Below, piece after piece: positions 1 through 35,730 of a DNA stretch of 64,000 bases. The notes beneath the pieces were generated by a model. The model searched no databases. It was not told the DNA's origin and saw only the letters and a program-made list of their open reading frames with translations. Source of the DNA: Molanna angustata (taxonomy: Eukaryota; Arthropoda; Insecta; Trichoptera; Molannidae); contig OY754989.1 of assembly GCA_963576475.1 (NCBI GenBank), positions 25,677,531 through 25,741,530 on the forward strand, written 5' to 3'. Position 1 is the stretch's first letter; each line of letters starts with the position of its first letter. The translations under genes and the position numbers were made by a program.

Positions 1-1488
1 TTACATGTACCTAGTTTTACATATTTTTCAATTACACATACAATTGCCATCAACATTTGGATATCATTTGTTACATTCAACTAGTTTTACATATTTTTCA
101 ATGATACATACTATTGCCATAAAAAGTTGGATACCATGTGTTACATGCAACTATTTTTACATATTTTTCAATTATTCATACTATTACCATCGACAGTTGG
201 ATCTCATGTGTTACATGTACCTAGTTTTACATATTTTTCAATGATACATACTATTGCCATAAAAAGTTGGATACCATGTGTTACATGCAACTAGTTTTAC
301 ATATTTTTCAATTACACATACTATTGCCTACAACAGTTGGATATCATGTGTTACATGCAATTATTTTTACATATTTTTCAATTATTCATACTATTACCAT
401 CGACAGTTGGATCTCATGTGTTACATGTACCTAGTTTTACATATTTTTCAATTACACATACAATTGCCATCAACATTTGGATATCATTTGTTACATTCAA
501 CTAGTTTTACATATTTTTCAATGATACATACTATTGCCATAAAAAGTTGGATACCATGTGTTACATGCAACTATTTTTACATATTTTTCAATTATTCATA
601 CTATTACCATCGACAGTTGGATCTCATGTGTTACATGTACCTAGTTTTACATATTTTTCAATGATACATACTATTGCCATAAAAAGTTGGATACCATGTG
701 TTACATGCAACTAGTTTTACATATTTTTCAATTACACATACTATTGCCTACAACAGTTGGATATCATGTGTTACATGCAATTATTTTTACATATTTTTCA
801 ATTATTCATACTATTACCATCGACAGTTGGATCTCATGTGTTACATGTACCTAGTTTTACATATTTTTCAATTACACATACAATTGCCATCAACATTTGG
901 ATATCATTTGTTACATTCAACTAGTTTTACATATTTTTCAATGATACATACTATTGCCATAAAAAGTTGGATACCATGTGTTACATGCAACTATTTTTAC
1001 ATATTTTTCAATGATTCATACTATTGCCATCGACAGTTGGATCTCATGTGTTACATGCAACAAGTTTTACATATATTTCAATTACACATACTATAGCCAT
1101 CGGCAGTCGGATATCATGTGTTACATGCAACTTGTTTTACATATTTTTCAATGATACATACTATTGCCATCGACAGTTGGATATCATGTGTTACATGCAA
1201 CTAGTTATACATATTTTTCAATTACACATACTATTGCCTACAACAGTTGGATATCATGTGTTACATGCAACTATTTTTACATATTTTTCAATGATTCATA
1301 CTATTGCCATCGACAGTTGGATCTCATGTGTTACATGCAACTAGTTTTACATATATTTCAGTTACACATACTATAGCCATCGGCAGTCGGATATCATGTG
1401 TTACATGCAACTAGTTTTACATATTTTTCTATTATACACACTATTGCCATCGACAGTTGGATCTCATGTGTCACATGCAACTAGTTAT
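1..1488 (+). repeat. 70-bp satellite array with 420-bp higher-order repeat
   Basis: About 21 tandem monomers of roughly 70 bp run from the window edge to about 1488. Six monomers form a 420-bp higher-order unit, so the text at 1, 421 and 841 is nearly identical; from about 1000 on the monomers are more divergent and the higher order is lost. Most monomers carry the core CATGTGTTACATGCAACTAG or a close variant. The same core ends the Helentron-like elements at 6125, 14617 and 24528, so the monomer looks derived from that transposon terminus. Open frames of up to 132 codons here only reflect the repeat and are not genes. The array is cut by the window edge. Confidence 0.95.
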
Positions 1489-2239
1489 ACTTTGGTTTTT
1501 GTTTTTTTTTACATAATACATCTGTATAAAAATGTGATTATACTAAAACAAATAAATATACAAAAAATAAAATTCTACATTAAAATTATATGACTTAGGT
1601 ATTGTATAATCCGGCGGCGCGCGGCGGTACGCCTCTGGATCTAATAATATTAAAACTTTCATATTTTTTGTCCACTTACGCTTGTAGTAGTATTAGTAGT
1701 TGTTAGGTATAACTCGATAAAATAAATAAATATGGGAGCGCAACTTTCGACATATATTACACGTCCGAATTGGCCAACTCTCAGGGCGGGTCTGAATTAC
1801 AAACGAGCGAATACAGAATGTATTCCTTGTGACGACCGCTAGAATAAGTGTCATATTTGCATGACCGTCATACGGGACTTTAATTTTCTAGTCAGCGCAA
1901 TTTCCAAAATAAATGTTTTTTGAAAATATTGACTGAACATGAAGCATTCATGCAACGCCAGATCGTATTTTTCTTGATATTTTTGTGTTCTTTAATTTAA
2001 AAAAAATTATATTGCTCTAAGCCTTATAGTTTATTAGAAATATAAGATAAATGTCATAAATCGGGGTATGCTAATTATTTTTTAGAGCAATAAATACGGA
2101 TCATAACTAATGGAAACATCGTATTTTTCTTAATGAGTATCCAAACTATCTAATTTATTTTTTTCAAAATGATTCGATTAGTAGTATTGATGGAATATCA
2201 AATGTAAAATAGGTAAGCTGGCGACAGTCAGCCTCTTAA
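1489..2239. other. A+T-rich stretch, no gene seen
   Basis: I see no coding signal, SINE head or terminal repeat here. The only notable point is a short G+C-rich patch at about 1611-1637 in an otherwise A+T-rich background. Confidence 0.6.
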
Positions 2240-2756
2240 CATAACACTATTACTCTCGGTCATATTTTGTTCTTGGTAAGAATTAATCTGATATTCCGAA
2301 TTTGTGCTTTTTATATTATTTTCAATATCATCTTGTTGACATACATCTTGAATAATGTAATTTTCATCATTATCACTTTGTATCCTCCATTTTATTATAA
2401 GTAAGTACCATCACATCATTTTACTTTAAATAGGTATGTCTTGTTTTCAGATTTTATATCTTCATTTAATATAACATATCTTGATATTGTTAACTTTCTT
2501 GTCTCAAAATCAAATAACCGATAATTACTTTCACCTTCATATCCAACAAAAATTATTTTTTTTTGCTTTTCTTCGTTAGTTTGGTTCTATGTTGAAATGG
2601 AATCATCGCATATGCCGTTGATACAAATATATTTTAGCATGTCCCAAAGAAGGTCGTCTCTCCCATTCCACAATTCAAATGGGGTGATGTTTTCAGTTTT
2701 ACTATTTGGAGTCCTGTTAAGTAAATAGACTGCAGTATTGACTGCCTCTCTAAAAA
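2240..2756 (-). pseudogene. Copia-type pol fragment (end of integrase region)
   Basis: Read on the minus strand, about 2750-2650 gives REAVNTAVYLLNRTPNSKT, a typical Copia integrase C-terminal stretch. After a break, 2585-2440 gives IIFVGYEGESNYRLFDFETR, followed by an acidic, Asp/Asn/Gln-rich spacer to about 2240. The same motifs occur in the large Copia element at 47440-47720, but that copy differs enough to be a related family. No LTR or reverse transcriptase is attached, and frame breaks make it a dead fragment. It is cut at 2757 by a SINE head. Confidence 0.8.
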
Positions 2757-2838
2757 CTGTGTCTCCGCCAGGAATCGAACCCGGGACCTTTGGATCAGAA
2801 GTCAGATACCTTACCAACCAAACCATGAAGGCCGACAA
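2757..2838 (-). mobile_element. tRNA-derived SINE head (family 1), partial
   Basis: On the minus strand this reads as a tRNA-like RNA polymerase III promoter. It has an A-box-like TGGTTTGGTTGGTA near 2822 and a B-box GGTTCGATTCC near 2775. The same head occurs at 17030-17095, 29466-29536 and 31885-31957. Only the head is left here, abutting the Copia fragment. It is not called a tRNA gene because the acceptor stem does not pair. Confidence 0.75.
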
Positions 2839-3058
2839 AAATATGGTGATATAAAGTAAAAATATGGCGAATTACCATATAAATCAAAAATTTGGCGAAT
2901 TACCATATAAATCAAAAATATGGCGAATTACCATATAAAGCAAAAATATGGTGAATTGCCATATAAAGCAAAAATATGGTGAATTGCCATATAAAGCAAA
3001 AATATGGTGAATTGCCATATAAAGCAAAAATATGGTGAATTGCCATATAAAGCAAAAA
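2838..3058 (+). repeat. 28-bp tandem repeat
   Basis: About eight head-to-tail copies of a 28-bp unit containing ATGGTGAATTGCCATATAAA. The left copies differ (GGCGAATTACC) and the right four are almost identical, which suggests recent expansion at the right end. Confidence 0.9.
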
Positions 3059-3147
3059 AAAATGCTTATTTTTAAAATTCATTAACGATAGTGGAATTTT
3101 TGTTTGAATGTTTATTTTTTATCTGACTCCTTAATGTCGATGCGTAT

Positions 3148-3412
3148 TAGACTATGTTTGCCTGAGAATTATTAGACTATGTAATTGCCTGAGAATTATT
3201 AGACTATGTAATTGCCTGAGAATTATTAGACTATGTAATTGCCTGAGAATTATTAGACTATGTAATTGCCTGAGAATTATTAGACTATGTAATTGCCTGA
3301 GAATTATTAGACTATGTAATTGCCTGAGAATTATTAGACTATGTAATTGCCTGAGAATTATTAGACTATGTAATTGCCTGAGAATTATTAGACTATGTAA
3401 TTGCCTGAGAGC
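3148..3412 (+). repeat. 27-bp tandem repeat
   Basis: About ten near-perfect copies of a 27-bp unit containing ATTAGACTATGTAATTGCC, followed at once by non-repetitive sequence. Copies abut with no unique spacers, so this is a minisatellite and not a CRISPR. Confidence 0.93.
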
Positions 3413-3589
3413 GCCTCCATGCGGTGAAGGGGCAAAAGATAATAAAAAAAATGTAATTTCAAAAATATATTATTTATTAAGGTCAACAATAAAGAAAAAA
3501 TAAAGAAATATACAAAACAGTTTCAATTGTAAAATCATATTTATATAAACATATTATTATACTTATTTATTTCAACATAATAATAGTAA

Positions 3590-3945
3590 GGAGAGAATGC
3601 AAGATAAAGAAGAGTATTATAAATAAAATGAAAGTGAATTCCTTGAGGTGGTTTGGACATATTGAAACAATTAATGATGAACGACTGACCAAAAAAATAT
3701 ACATGGGTGTAAGAGATGGAGTGAATAGCAGGGGCCGCCCCAGAAAGGGATGGCATGACCATGTGAATGATATTTTGAAAGAAGGAAATATATAGAGCTT
3801 GAATAATCGACGAGCATGTATGAGACGATGCATGGATGTAAAGGAAGCTAGGAATGTATGCAAAAATAGAGGAGTATGGCGCTCGGTTCTCTCTGCTTAC
3901 CCCGTAAGGGATATGGCGTGATGGTATGTATGTATGTATGTATTT
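3590..3945 (+). mobile_element. RTE-like LINE 3' end, 5'-truncated
   Basis: The plus strand encodes the C-terminal tail of a LINE reverse transcriptase: MKVNSLRWFGHIE, then RGRPRKGWHDHVNDILKEG, then RRACMRRCMDVKEARNVC and WRSVLSAYPVRDMA. One stop codon (TAG at about 3796) interrupts it. It ends in a TATG microsatellite tail at 3924-3940. Closely related fragments with the same tail occur at 19275-19690 and 55242-55650. It is a dead 5'-truncated copy. Confidence 0.85.
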
Positions 3946-4265
3946 CAACATAATTTTGTTACAAAACTCATTACTTACATAGGATAGGACATATAAATCT
4001 CATGGAATATTGAAATCAAATTTATCAAATATGTTAAAACAGGACGTTTCTAAAAATATATCAAAGTATTTACAACATTTCTCGAGTAATAAATTGTTAC
4101 ATAATTTGAAAATACTTCCATAACTAGGTACCTATTCAGTCAATAGATTTAGCGTTATATACTCTCTTAAGCGTATTGTTTGCAATCTTAATTAATTGTG
4201 TTAACAATCTCTTATTGCATGTAAAGATATATTTGTTATTTTCTCTATGGCATTTATTTTGGTTT

Positions 4266-4436
4266 GTTCAGTATCATTACTGAAGTAAAGTAGTGGCTGA
4301 AGTATAGTCGAATGTTTGATAGCACACTATAACATTAGACATTCAGTATCATTACTGAAGTAAAGCAGTGGCTGAAGTAAAGTCGAATGTTTGATAGCAC
4401 ACTATAACATTAGACATTCAGTATCATTGCTGAAGG
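4266..4436 (+). repeat. 75-bp repeat, left arm of an inverted pair
   Basis: Units start at 4267, 4342 and 4417 with TTCAGTATCATT(A/G)CTGAAG, giving 2.25 copies of a 75-bp unit. The same sequence occurs in inverted orientation at 4852-5066. The two arms flank the last exon of the dehydrogenase gene. Confidence 0.9.
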
Positions 4437-4502
4437 TTTGTCAGTTGTAATAAATTGCCATAAGCCAATAAACTAACCAGTTGCATAGGGTAATATGAAG
4501 TG

Positions 4503-4508
4503 TTTATT
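4503..4508 (-). other. Candidate poly(A) signal of the dehydrogenase gene
   Basis: AATAAA on the minus strand lies about 143 nt after the TGA stop at 4653-4651. It is the first such hexamer in the 3' UTR and lies just before the inverted 75-bp repeat. Cleavage would be expected near 4485. Confidence 0.6.
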
Positions 4509-4650
4509 AGTATTAAATTCAAATTTAATTTAGGTTTCAATTTGCTGGCGCATCATATGGAGTACTTTATCATTTTGTTATTATAATTAGTCGAATTACA
4601 AGGTACAGTTCTCTTCTTTGAATTATTCCGGTACATTACTACACAATTCA

Positions 4651-28604
<23,954 letters not shown>

Positions 28605-29201
28605 GTTGGTTTATTTGTCAAGTATTATCCACGAGAGAATAAATTAACTAAGGTGCAAAGTCTCGTTTAATCAGGTGATATAACAAATAACTATCAACAT
28701 AATATTAATATCAAATATAAACTGATAAAGAAATTATACCAACTAACTATATTAACATAATTATCTAAATCAAACGTCAAAATAAGAGTGGATCAAGACA
28801 GGACTTTGCACTTGACAGGTATAGCCACAGATAAAATAGAAGTAAACTAAACCATAGAACATACTAACCAAAGATATTAATGTATATACCATGGATGTAA
28901 TGGATGGAACTTTCGAACCAATATGTATTAAGACATTTGAGTCCAATAGGGGGTGTGGAGAAACCCCCTTGTGGCCATCTTGCTCGACCCAAATGTAGCA
29001 CTGGTAGCACAAGGATGTACACTAACTGGATAGATAGAGGCATTCGTAATATTTTTGAAGCCGCGCGTTATTCCAACCAGTCTGTCGTTTGGCGTCTAGC
29101 TGTCAGGGTGTCCTTTGCATACCTAATTTATTATTTTTAAAATCATTTTTGTGTTGAAACAGTGTATTATTTGTTTTATGAAATATTAAATAAAAAGAAA
29201 T
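28605..29201. promoter_or_regulatory. Intergenic region between divergent starts
   Basis: About 600 bp separate the dehydrogenase ATG (minus) from the THAP ATG (plus), so a shared promoter is possible. However 28853-29000 contains sequence repeated in inverted form near 30230-30340 (for example GGTTCGAGCAAGATGGC) and near 36392, so part of it is transposon-like. No TATA box stands out. Confidence 0.35.
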
Positions 29202-29284
29202 ATGGTGATGTGTGCTGCTTTTGGTTGCAAAAGTAGATCGAGTAGATTTAAATCATCCCAAGAAAGAGGATTGTCACATTTTAG
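29202..29284 (+). CDS. THAP zinc-finger first exon (partial gene)
   Basis: Encodes MVMCAAFGCKSRSSRF and ends GLSHFR at a consensus donor AG|GTAAGT. This is the first half of a THAP DNA-binding domain (Met, C-x4-C, then the His-Phe before the usual Arg-Phe-Pro), which in many THAP genes and P-element transposases is a separate first exon. No second exon with the later Cys and His was found downstream. It could be a host THAP gene continuing beyond the repeats, or the first exon of a P-type transposon. The P-like element at 33371-35154 has a first exon ending at the same place. Confidence 0.5.
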
Positions 29285-29465
29285 GTAAGTGGATTTGTGT
29301 TGCATTTAATATTAATGGTCTTTTAGATTTTTTAGCATTATTATCACCGTCAATATGTTCTTTGAAGTTGTTGCTATATGTATGTATATACATTAGAAAT
29401 TGGGCTGTAGGTATTCTACAGACAAAAGTAATGTCCCTAAAGTAACTTGTGTTTTTTTAACATTT

Positions 29466-29645
29466 GTCGACCTTCATGGCCCAGTTGGTTCGGTATCTGA
29501 GCTAAAGGTCCCGGGTTCGTTTCCCGGTGGGGACACATAAATATCACAAATCTCCAGAATGTGGCAACTTGTCATTGGGTGCGTGTTGAATTAATATTTG
29601 ACATAGCACCTACCTGTTAGTTGCCCGAGAAGCAATACAAAATTA
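29466..29645 (+). mobile_element. tRNA-derived SINE, family 1
   Basis: The head has CCAGTTGGTTCGGTATCTGA and a B-box GGGTTCGTTTCCCGG. The body has CCAGAATGTGGCAACTTGTC and GTGCGTGTTGAATTAATATT, then the end GTTAGTTGCCCGAGAAGC. Nearly full length. Confidence 0.85.
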
Positions 29646-30342
29646 AAATAACACGTGTATTTTCTGGGAGCACACGTGTTTTTTTAAAGATATAACAAAT
29701 TTTTCAATCTAATCTCATTTGAAAATATAAATTTATTGTAGGTAACGCATTTTTATCGCTGACGGCGTTAACATGTAGAACTCCATTAAAAAATCAAGAA
29801 AATAATCTATTTTCACCAGTTTTTATTTTAAATACAATTTGGCCATTATATAATATTGTAAATATACTGTACCTACTTATTCAGATAATTTCTAAAAGTA
29901 CATAATAATTTTTATTGCTTTGCTTTATTTACATTTTATAAATTATACATTTTATAATTTTATTGTTGTTATACATTTTATAATTTTTTTTATATTCCTT
30001 TGCTTTGAGTATGTAGGTACAGTAAAGTCTTGAAAATATGCAGTTTTCTATATAAATATAATATATTTGTTTTCTATAGTGAAATAATGGTTTTATTTAC
30101 TCCATTTTACACCAATCTTGTGCTTCATTTACTAAAATAAATTATATATATGAAGATAATCAGCACTTCCTTGAAATCACCCTGCAGCTTCAAAAATTTG
30201 ATCAATGCATCCATCCATTACTTTAGTTACATCCGTGGTCACTATGAAACTTGGTTCGAGCAAGATGGCGGCGACCCCCCCCCCCCCCCCCGCGGTTACA
30301 ACAATTTTATCTATGCTTCCATCCATTACCTTATATACATCC
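29646..30342. other. Unassigned sequence with a poly-C run
   Basis: A+T-rich except for a run of 16 C at about 30277-30292 after CAAGATGGCGGCGA. The segment 30205-30290 resembles, inverted, the sequence at 28880-29000 on the other side of the THAP exon. Confidence 0.4.
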
Positions 30343-31747
30343 CGTCGCTTTAGTTCTTATTTGTTCCATAGACCATTTTTAACGAAATTGAGTTATGAAT
30401 GGGGCGACCTAGAGTAGACTATTACGCATCGTTTAAGCCAAAAATAAACCATATTCAAATAGAATTTAGCCTATTTTTGGTTTTTTAAGAAATTCCATAT
30501 CCAGTATTTGAATATAATTTTCGTGCTTATTTGTTCCATATCCTGGATTTGGACTAATGTAGTGGTTACATTACAATTGTAAGGAAAAAAACTAACACAC
30601 CCAACTTCAGTTTGCGTTCTTATTTGGTCCATATCCACCTCTCCACCAATCGCATAGCTGCTAAGCTGTCACGTGATTTGTGACCGGCCGCCATATTGTA
30701 AAACGTATTCTCTGATTTGATTTCATTAGAGTGGTTTATTAGTGTTTTTTCGTGGTTTCTGTATTGTTTTTGGAATATTCAATACCAAAATGATGTTTGA
30801 AGAGTCTCCTGAAGTGACACGGATGTCGTTGGAAATAAAATATGCGAGATAAGTGTGTTTTTTGCTTAATAATGTCAGATTTTTGAACTAACTTAGAAAT
30901 AGTAATATCACACACAGGGTGCTTTTTTTCTGGGATTGCATACATAGATATTTTTTCATTAAAAAATAGTCAGTTGTAAATTATGTGATAATAATTTATT
31001 ATTTAAGAATGATTACGATAGAATATGAATGAATACGATTTTTTTTAAAGAGCAACTCAATATTATAGAAATTTTATATTTATTACGCTTCGACAACTTT
31101 AACTCAGGTTTCTTAAAGCTGGATTTTTATACCAATATTAAACCAAAGAACTTCCTTGTTTATTATAAATATATTTTTTTTACTTAAGTTATATTCAATT
31201 ATTTTATTTGATAAGTATTCGCGCCTAAAATGTAAACAATAAATACCTACCCTTCGAACGGTCGACGTCATGGGGTGGACACTGGACTAGACACATGTGG
31301 CAGAACCTTTGTTTTATCGTTTTGTGAATGCCTGCTATTTTATGTTTTTTTTTAACTCATACTTATGTGGGATTAGCGTACAGCAGACAAGTGGGTAAGA
31401 GATAGCATCATTGATCTACTCATTTTGCTCAATCTTTTGTAAACACACGTGTTGTGTCTTCAACCAAACAAGTGCATTTGTTGCGTCTTGGAAGTGGTTT
31501 ACAAACTTTTTTATTATTATTTTATTTAGATTTAATCACAATTATAAAAAAAAAATCATATACATATTCATCACGGGTTCGAAGTGTTCAGGAAATGGCA
31601 CAAAGTAGACATTTTTTTTTCTTAGAAATCAGTAGGAATTGTAAACCTATAATCCAATGCAATTTTAACTAAAAAATTATATGTTTTCATAGAAATGCAA
31701 AATTATTTCTTGCACAAATTAAAAACAAAAAGATGATTATTACATAT

Positions 31748-31957
31748 TTCTTCTTGGGAAACAAGCAGGTACTATGTCAAATATTAATTTAACACGCACC
31801 CAATAACAAGTTTCCACGTTCTGCAGACTTACGATCTGTATTGTCTCACAGATCCAGAATGAAAACAAAATTAAAAACTGTGTCTCCACCGGGAATTAAA
31901 CCCGGAACCCGGATCAGCAGTCAAATACCTTACACACTGAGCCACGAGGGCCGACAA
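31748..31957 (-). mobile_element. tRNA-derived SINE, family 1
   Basis: On the minus strand a head with GGTTTAATTCCCGGTGGAGA is followed by TCTGGATCTGTGAGACAATA, GTGCGTGTTAAATTAATATT and a decayed 3' end. Nested in the 3-kb TIR element. Confidence 0.8.
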
Positions 31958-32849
31958 ATGATGGTAGTGATATATTTTTTTACATATTTGATGGGTAAGG
32001 TGACCTGTGTATTTTTATAATAAAATATTATAAATTAGAATATTCTTTTGAAGAACATAAATTTATAAAATTTTGAATTAATGTTTCTCACAAATATTGC
32101 GCATGTTTTTTTGAAGAAAAAAATATTGATTCGAAGACAAAAAAACTCAATATTTTTATGAAATAAGATATATTTTCTTTCTTTTAATGTCAAATCGTTT
32201 TGTATATTTAGTTAAAAACATATTTTTAGAATTAAAAAAAAAACTATTTAAGAAGCACTTGTCAATTTTTTTCAATGTGACAGGCAATTCATTGGGCATT
32301 CATTTAACAGATGATTATGGTACTAGCTAGTAGGTAGGTGTCAATGTGGAGAGCTCCGTATTATTATTACATTTTATATTTCTATGAACATGAGCTGGGA
32401 GAACGAAAGACCCCACTTCGGACCATGCGTAATTTTTCAATACTCCGGGTGAGAAAGGCGAATGGTATAATGAAGCCACGGGAGTAGTGTCTGTTAATTA
32501 AATTACGAACGGATAATATGCCAAATTGTTATATTTATATCATGAAATATAACGCGTAGCCCCAATATAGGCGCGAAGCGCTAAAACGGTGCTTGCAGAG
32601 AGGGTTTTTAGATACAAAATAACTTACGTAAATCTTAATGCTTCAAAATGATTTTTTTTTAATTCATCCTGTAAATATCAAAATGGCGGAACGTCACAGT
32701 TTTCGAAAATTCATTAAATTCCGTTAATATCGGTCATTGAAAAAAATAAAAAGCTCTTGTATGTGTATGAAAACAGATAAATAATATTTTCACAACCGTT
32801 TTTTATAAGTGAATGAATCATTTATAGATTGAGTTTTTGATCTTCTCAA

Positions 32850-32957
32850 AATTTCAGACTAGAATCACAAAGAAAAACTGTGACCCCGCCGGGAATCGAA
32901 TCTGGGACCCTCAGCGTGTGAGCCAAGCATTTTACCGCTGAGTCACGAGGGTCGACT
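32850..32957 (-). mobile_element. tRNA-derived SINE head, variant
   Basis: On the minus strand GTCGACCCTCGTGACTCAGC and a B-box GATTCGATTCCCGG are followed by TTTTTCTTTGTGATTCTAGT. The sequence differs from family 1 in the D-loop region. Confidence 0.65.
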
Positions 32958-33370
32958 TAGAACATCTTCGGTTTAATGTCCTAACTTATACCCCAAATGA
33001 AACGAACATCCTGTATGTGTAAATCGCAATGAATATGGCATATGGCACATTTAAGAACGAAGAGATTTCTATCACTGAATGTCCATATCCGGACCTTTTT
33101 GTTCCATATCCATCAAAGTGAACTAAGTTTTCGTACATTTGGTCCATATCCAAATAATATTGCAAATAATGCCTATATTTACGTATTTTAATTAAAAAAA
33201 ATGTCTATTATATTTTTGGGTTCTTTTACTTTATACACTGGTAAATTTTCATAGTAAACTTCTGTATAGTTCTCCTTCAAAACAAATAAAACTGTCTCCT
33301 GTAAAATTTATCAAATGGTCTATGGACCAAATAAGAACTGAGGCGACGATCCATGGTATATACAATGAAA

Positions 33371-35154
33371 TATAGGTATACTGGAGTGCTAAATGTTGTT
33401 CAAATGTTGTGCCGAAGTAGTAGAAAGAGACAGATATAGTAGAAGTGGCATTCCTATCTCTTTCTAGAACTCTCACTTCATACAATATATGAGTAATTTT
33501 GAAGAATAGAATGAGATTATCCGATAATTAATGATGTAATTCAACCAAATGAAAACTATATATAATCGAGTGTACATATATAGTAAAAGTAATATATAGA
33601 TTATCATACATATATGAGTACAAATTACTTATTAGAAACATCTCATAACTCAGAATATTAGAACATTTTTGTGAAACCATATCTTTTTAAAACAAATATT
33701 ACGACTATTTACAAATCCTGTACTTTTTCATAAGCGTGTTTGCAACTATTGAGATCATTTCTGTCTTTAATAAGGAATCAACTTGATTATTCCTTCCCAC
33801 ACTGAGAATATTTTTTTATTTACTATTCATTAATTAGGTTAATTAGGAGTCAAATGATATTTTTACTGACAAACTTTTTAACATCTCAATAGAGACGAAG
33901 TTGGGATATTATAGAAGAACCAGGAACTCAAGGCACCTAGAGCATACAACCTGTCATCAGTTGGTTTACGTGATCACTTTATGTGCTTGCGCAACGTTCA
34001 CGTAAACCAGCCGATTTTTGTTAATTTATTTAATAAATATGAATAACAATTCAAATATGTCAAATACCAAAAACACATAAAAATATATGTAGACAGAAAA
34101 AAAAATAACAATACACAATAAAAATATATGTAGACAGAAATAAGAATTAAAGAGAATAAATACAATTAGATATTTGAAAAAATATATAATATGCAAATTT
34201 GAGCATAAAATTGATTATGAAAAATAAAAGCATAGTAAAAAAAACACAAAAGTTTAAAATCATATTATTAATGATAAGTTATAAACAAATAATAGCACAA
34301 GTTATAAATCTAAAATAATAATGGACAGTAAAATTGAAACGTAAAAAATATCACATTATTAACTACAAGAAATAACAGTAGGACACGTAATAAATACAAT
34401 AAATAATTATAAGTAAAAATTATAAACGTAAAACAGAGCATATTAATAATTTTGACAAATAAACACAAGTTATAAATTCATGTAATAATTATCAGAAAAA
34501 ATAGAAATGTAAAATAATAGCACAAAAATTATAAATACAAGAAATAATTACAGTTAAAGAGCATATTATGTAATTAATTATAACTGTAGAGGGAATCTGG
34601 AAGCAATAATGACAGATTTACTAATTAAAACCCTACACTGAGAGCTATTTCACACGATAAGATGAAATCAAAAGGATATATTGGTTTAATCATTTTAATG
34701 TTAGGTACTAAATTAAAATAAACTTTAAATTATTGTAGGTAATTTAACAAATATTAAAATGTAGATCATATTTTAATACAAATAGTTGAGGTATTTTTAA
34801 TATTGAAGGAGCAATCTTTGAGGACGCCATTGAAGTATAAATGTAAAGTTTCTTACCCGTGAAAACTAATTCCGCTGTTGGGATACCACATGTTTTGACA
34901 TCCAAAAGAGCTGCAGTATTTAACCATTGTCTTTATTTCTTTTAATTTATAGAAAGAAAAACAAATAATATCAAAAACAGACTTAAAACAACATGTCAAA
35001 CTCAGGAAAACACACCAACTGACAGCCAAACTCTATATGAATTGACGCTTAGAAAGAGACGCGACTCCCACTTGCAGCGGCTATATTCGCACACCAGATC
35101 GGCACAAAATTATGTGTTTTGTTGTATGGACAATAGCACTCCAGTATACCTATA
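33371..35154 (-). mobile_element. P-like element remnant with a THAP first exon (copy A)
   Basis: TATAGGTATACTGGAGTGCT at 33371 and its exact inverse at the right end define the element (about 1.78 kb). On the minus strand 34927-34857 encodes MVKYCSSFGCQNMWYPNS and GISFHG, ending at donor GG|GTAAGA. This is a THAP half-domain split exactly where the exon at 29284 is split. The rest is A+T-rich and non-coding, so the copy is non-autonomous. THAP at the N-terminus is characteristic of P-superfamily transposases. An inverted second copy lies at 43647-45560. Confidence 0.65.
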
Positions 35155-35569
35155 TCTCATTGTGTATATATAGCAAAGATATTAAATGTATATACCTAGA
35201 TGGAGTACTTGTCAACTTTTCATAGCGGTGACGTGAGGCAAAAAAATGTTGTCTCTTTCGCACAATCGGTAGGCAAGAAAAACGCGGTTTGTATGAAGAT
35301 TGTTGAGTATGACATGATATTTTCGTATTTATTAATCGAAAATAGAGTTAACAGTTGAAAAAAATAATAGAAAGCAATTAAGGAAGTAACTAGTGTGTAT
35401 TGTAATGTAAAAAATACCAACATTGGTTTTATTATTGTCTTTTTTACCTGTTTGTGTGGTGGTTCATACATTGTTGGTAGCTTGGTTCATCTACCAACTC
35501 GAAGTACTGAAATAAAACCCTACGAATAAAAATTCATAATTTTTATTTATTTATTTAAACACTACCTTA
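35155..35569. other. Unassigned, with a short inverted repeat partner at 36370
   Basis: The stretch CAAAGATATTAAATGTATAT to AGTACTTGTC at 35169-35215 recurs inverted at about 36373-36410. An element of about 1.2 kb may lie between, but I see no target duplication or ORF. Confidence 0.35.
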
Positions 35570-35730
35570 CATCCTATTTAAGTGGCGAGTTTATCGCCAA
35601 ATGGCAATTTCTTCCAACTAACCAGTGATTTGCGTGAGAAATAAATTTCTCCTCTACCGGGAATCGAACCCTGGACGCCACCAAAGAAGCCAAATGGCTT
35701 ACTACTGAGCCATGGCAGTTGACATCATCT
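35570..35730 (-). mobile_element. tRNA-derived SINE, family 3
   Basis: On the minus strand the head reads GCCATGGCTCAGTAGTAAGC, with GGGTTCGATTCCCGGTAGAG as B-box. The body has GAGAAATTTATTTCTCACGC and GGCGATAAACTCGCCACTTA. Confidence 0.75.

Larger units (their letters stand above)
30343..33348. mobile_element. 3.0-kb TIR element with subterminal repeats
   Basis: The left end CGTCGCTTTAGTTCTTATTT and the inverse of the right end, CGTCGCCTCAGTTCTTATTT, match and continue through CCATAGACCATTT, giving a 36-bp TIR with three or four mismatches. ATCC flanks both ends. The motif TTTG(G/T)TCCATATCC and variants recur near both ends (about 30535, 30622, 33100, 33140). There is no transposase ORF; short open frames inside have no domain. 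Two family 1 SINEs are nested inside (31748-31957, 32850-32957). I do not recognise the superfamily. Confidence 0.75.

Noticed and set aside
3148..3412. CRISPR-like direct repeat array
   Set aside because: Repeat units abut with no unique spacers, and the context is a eukaryotic intergenic minisatellite.
31411..31672. Short plus-strand frames with Cys and Phe resembling a zinc domain
   Set aside because: Too short, no complete motif, and located inside a non-coding TIR element.
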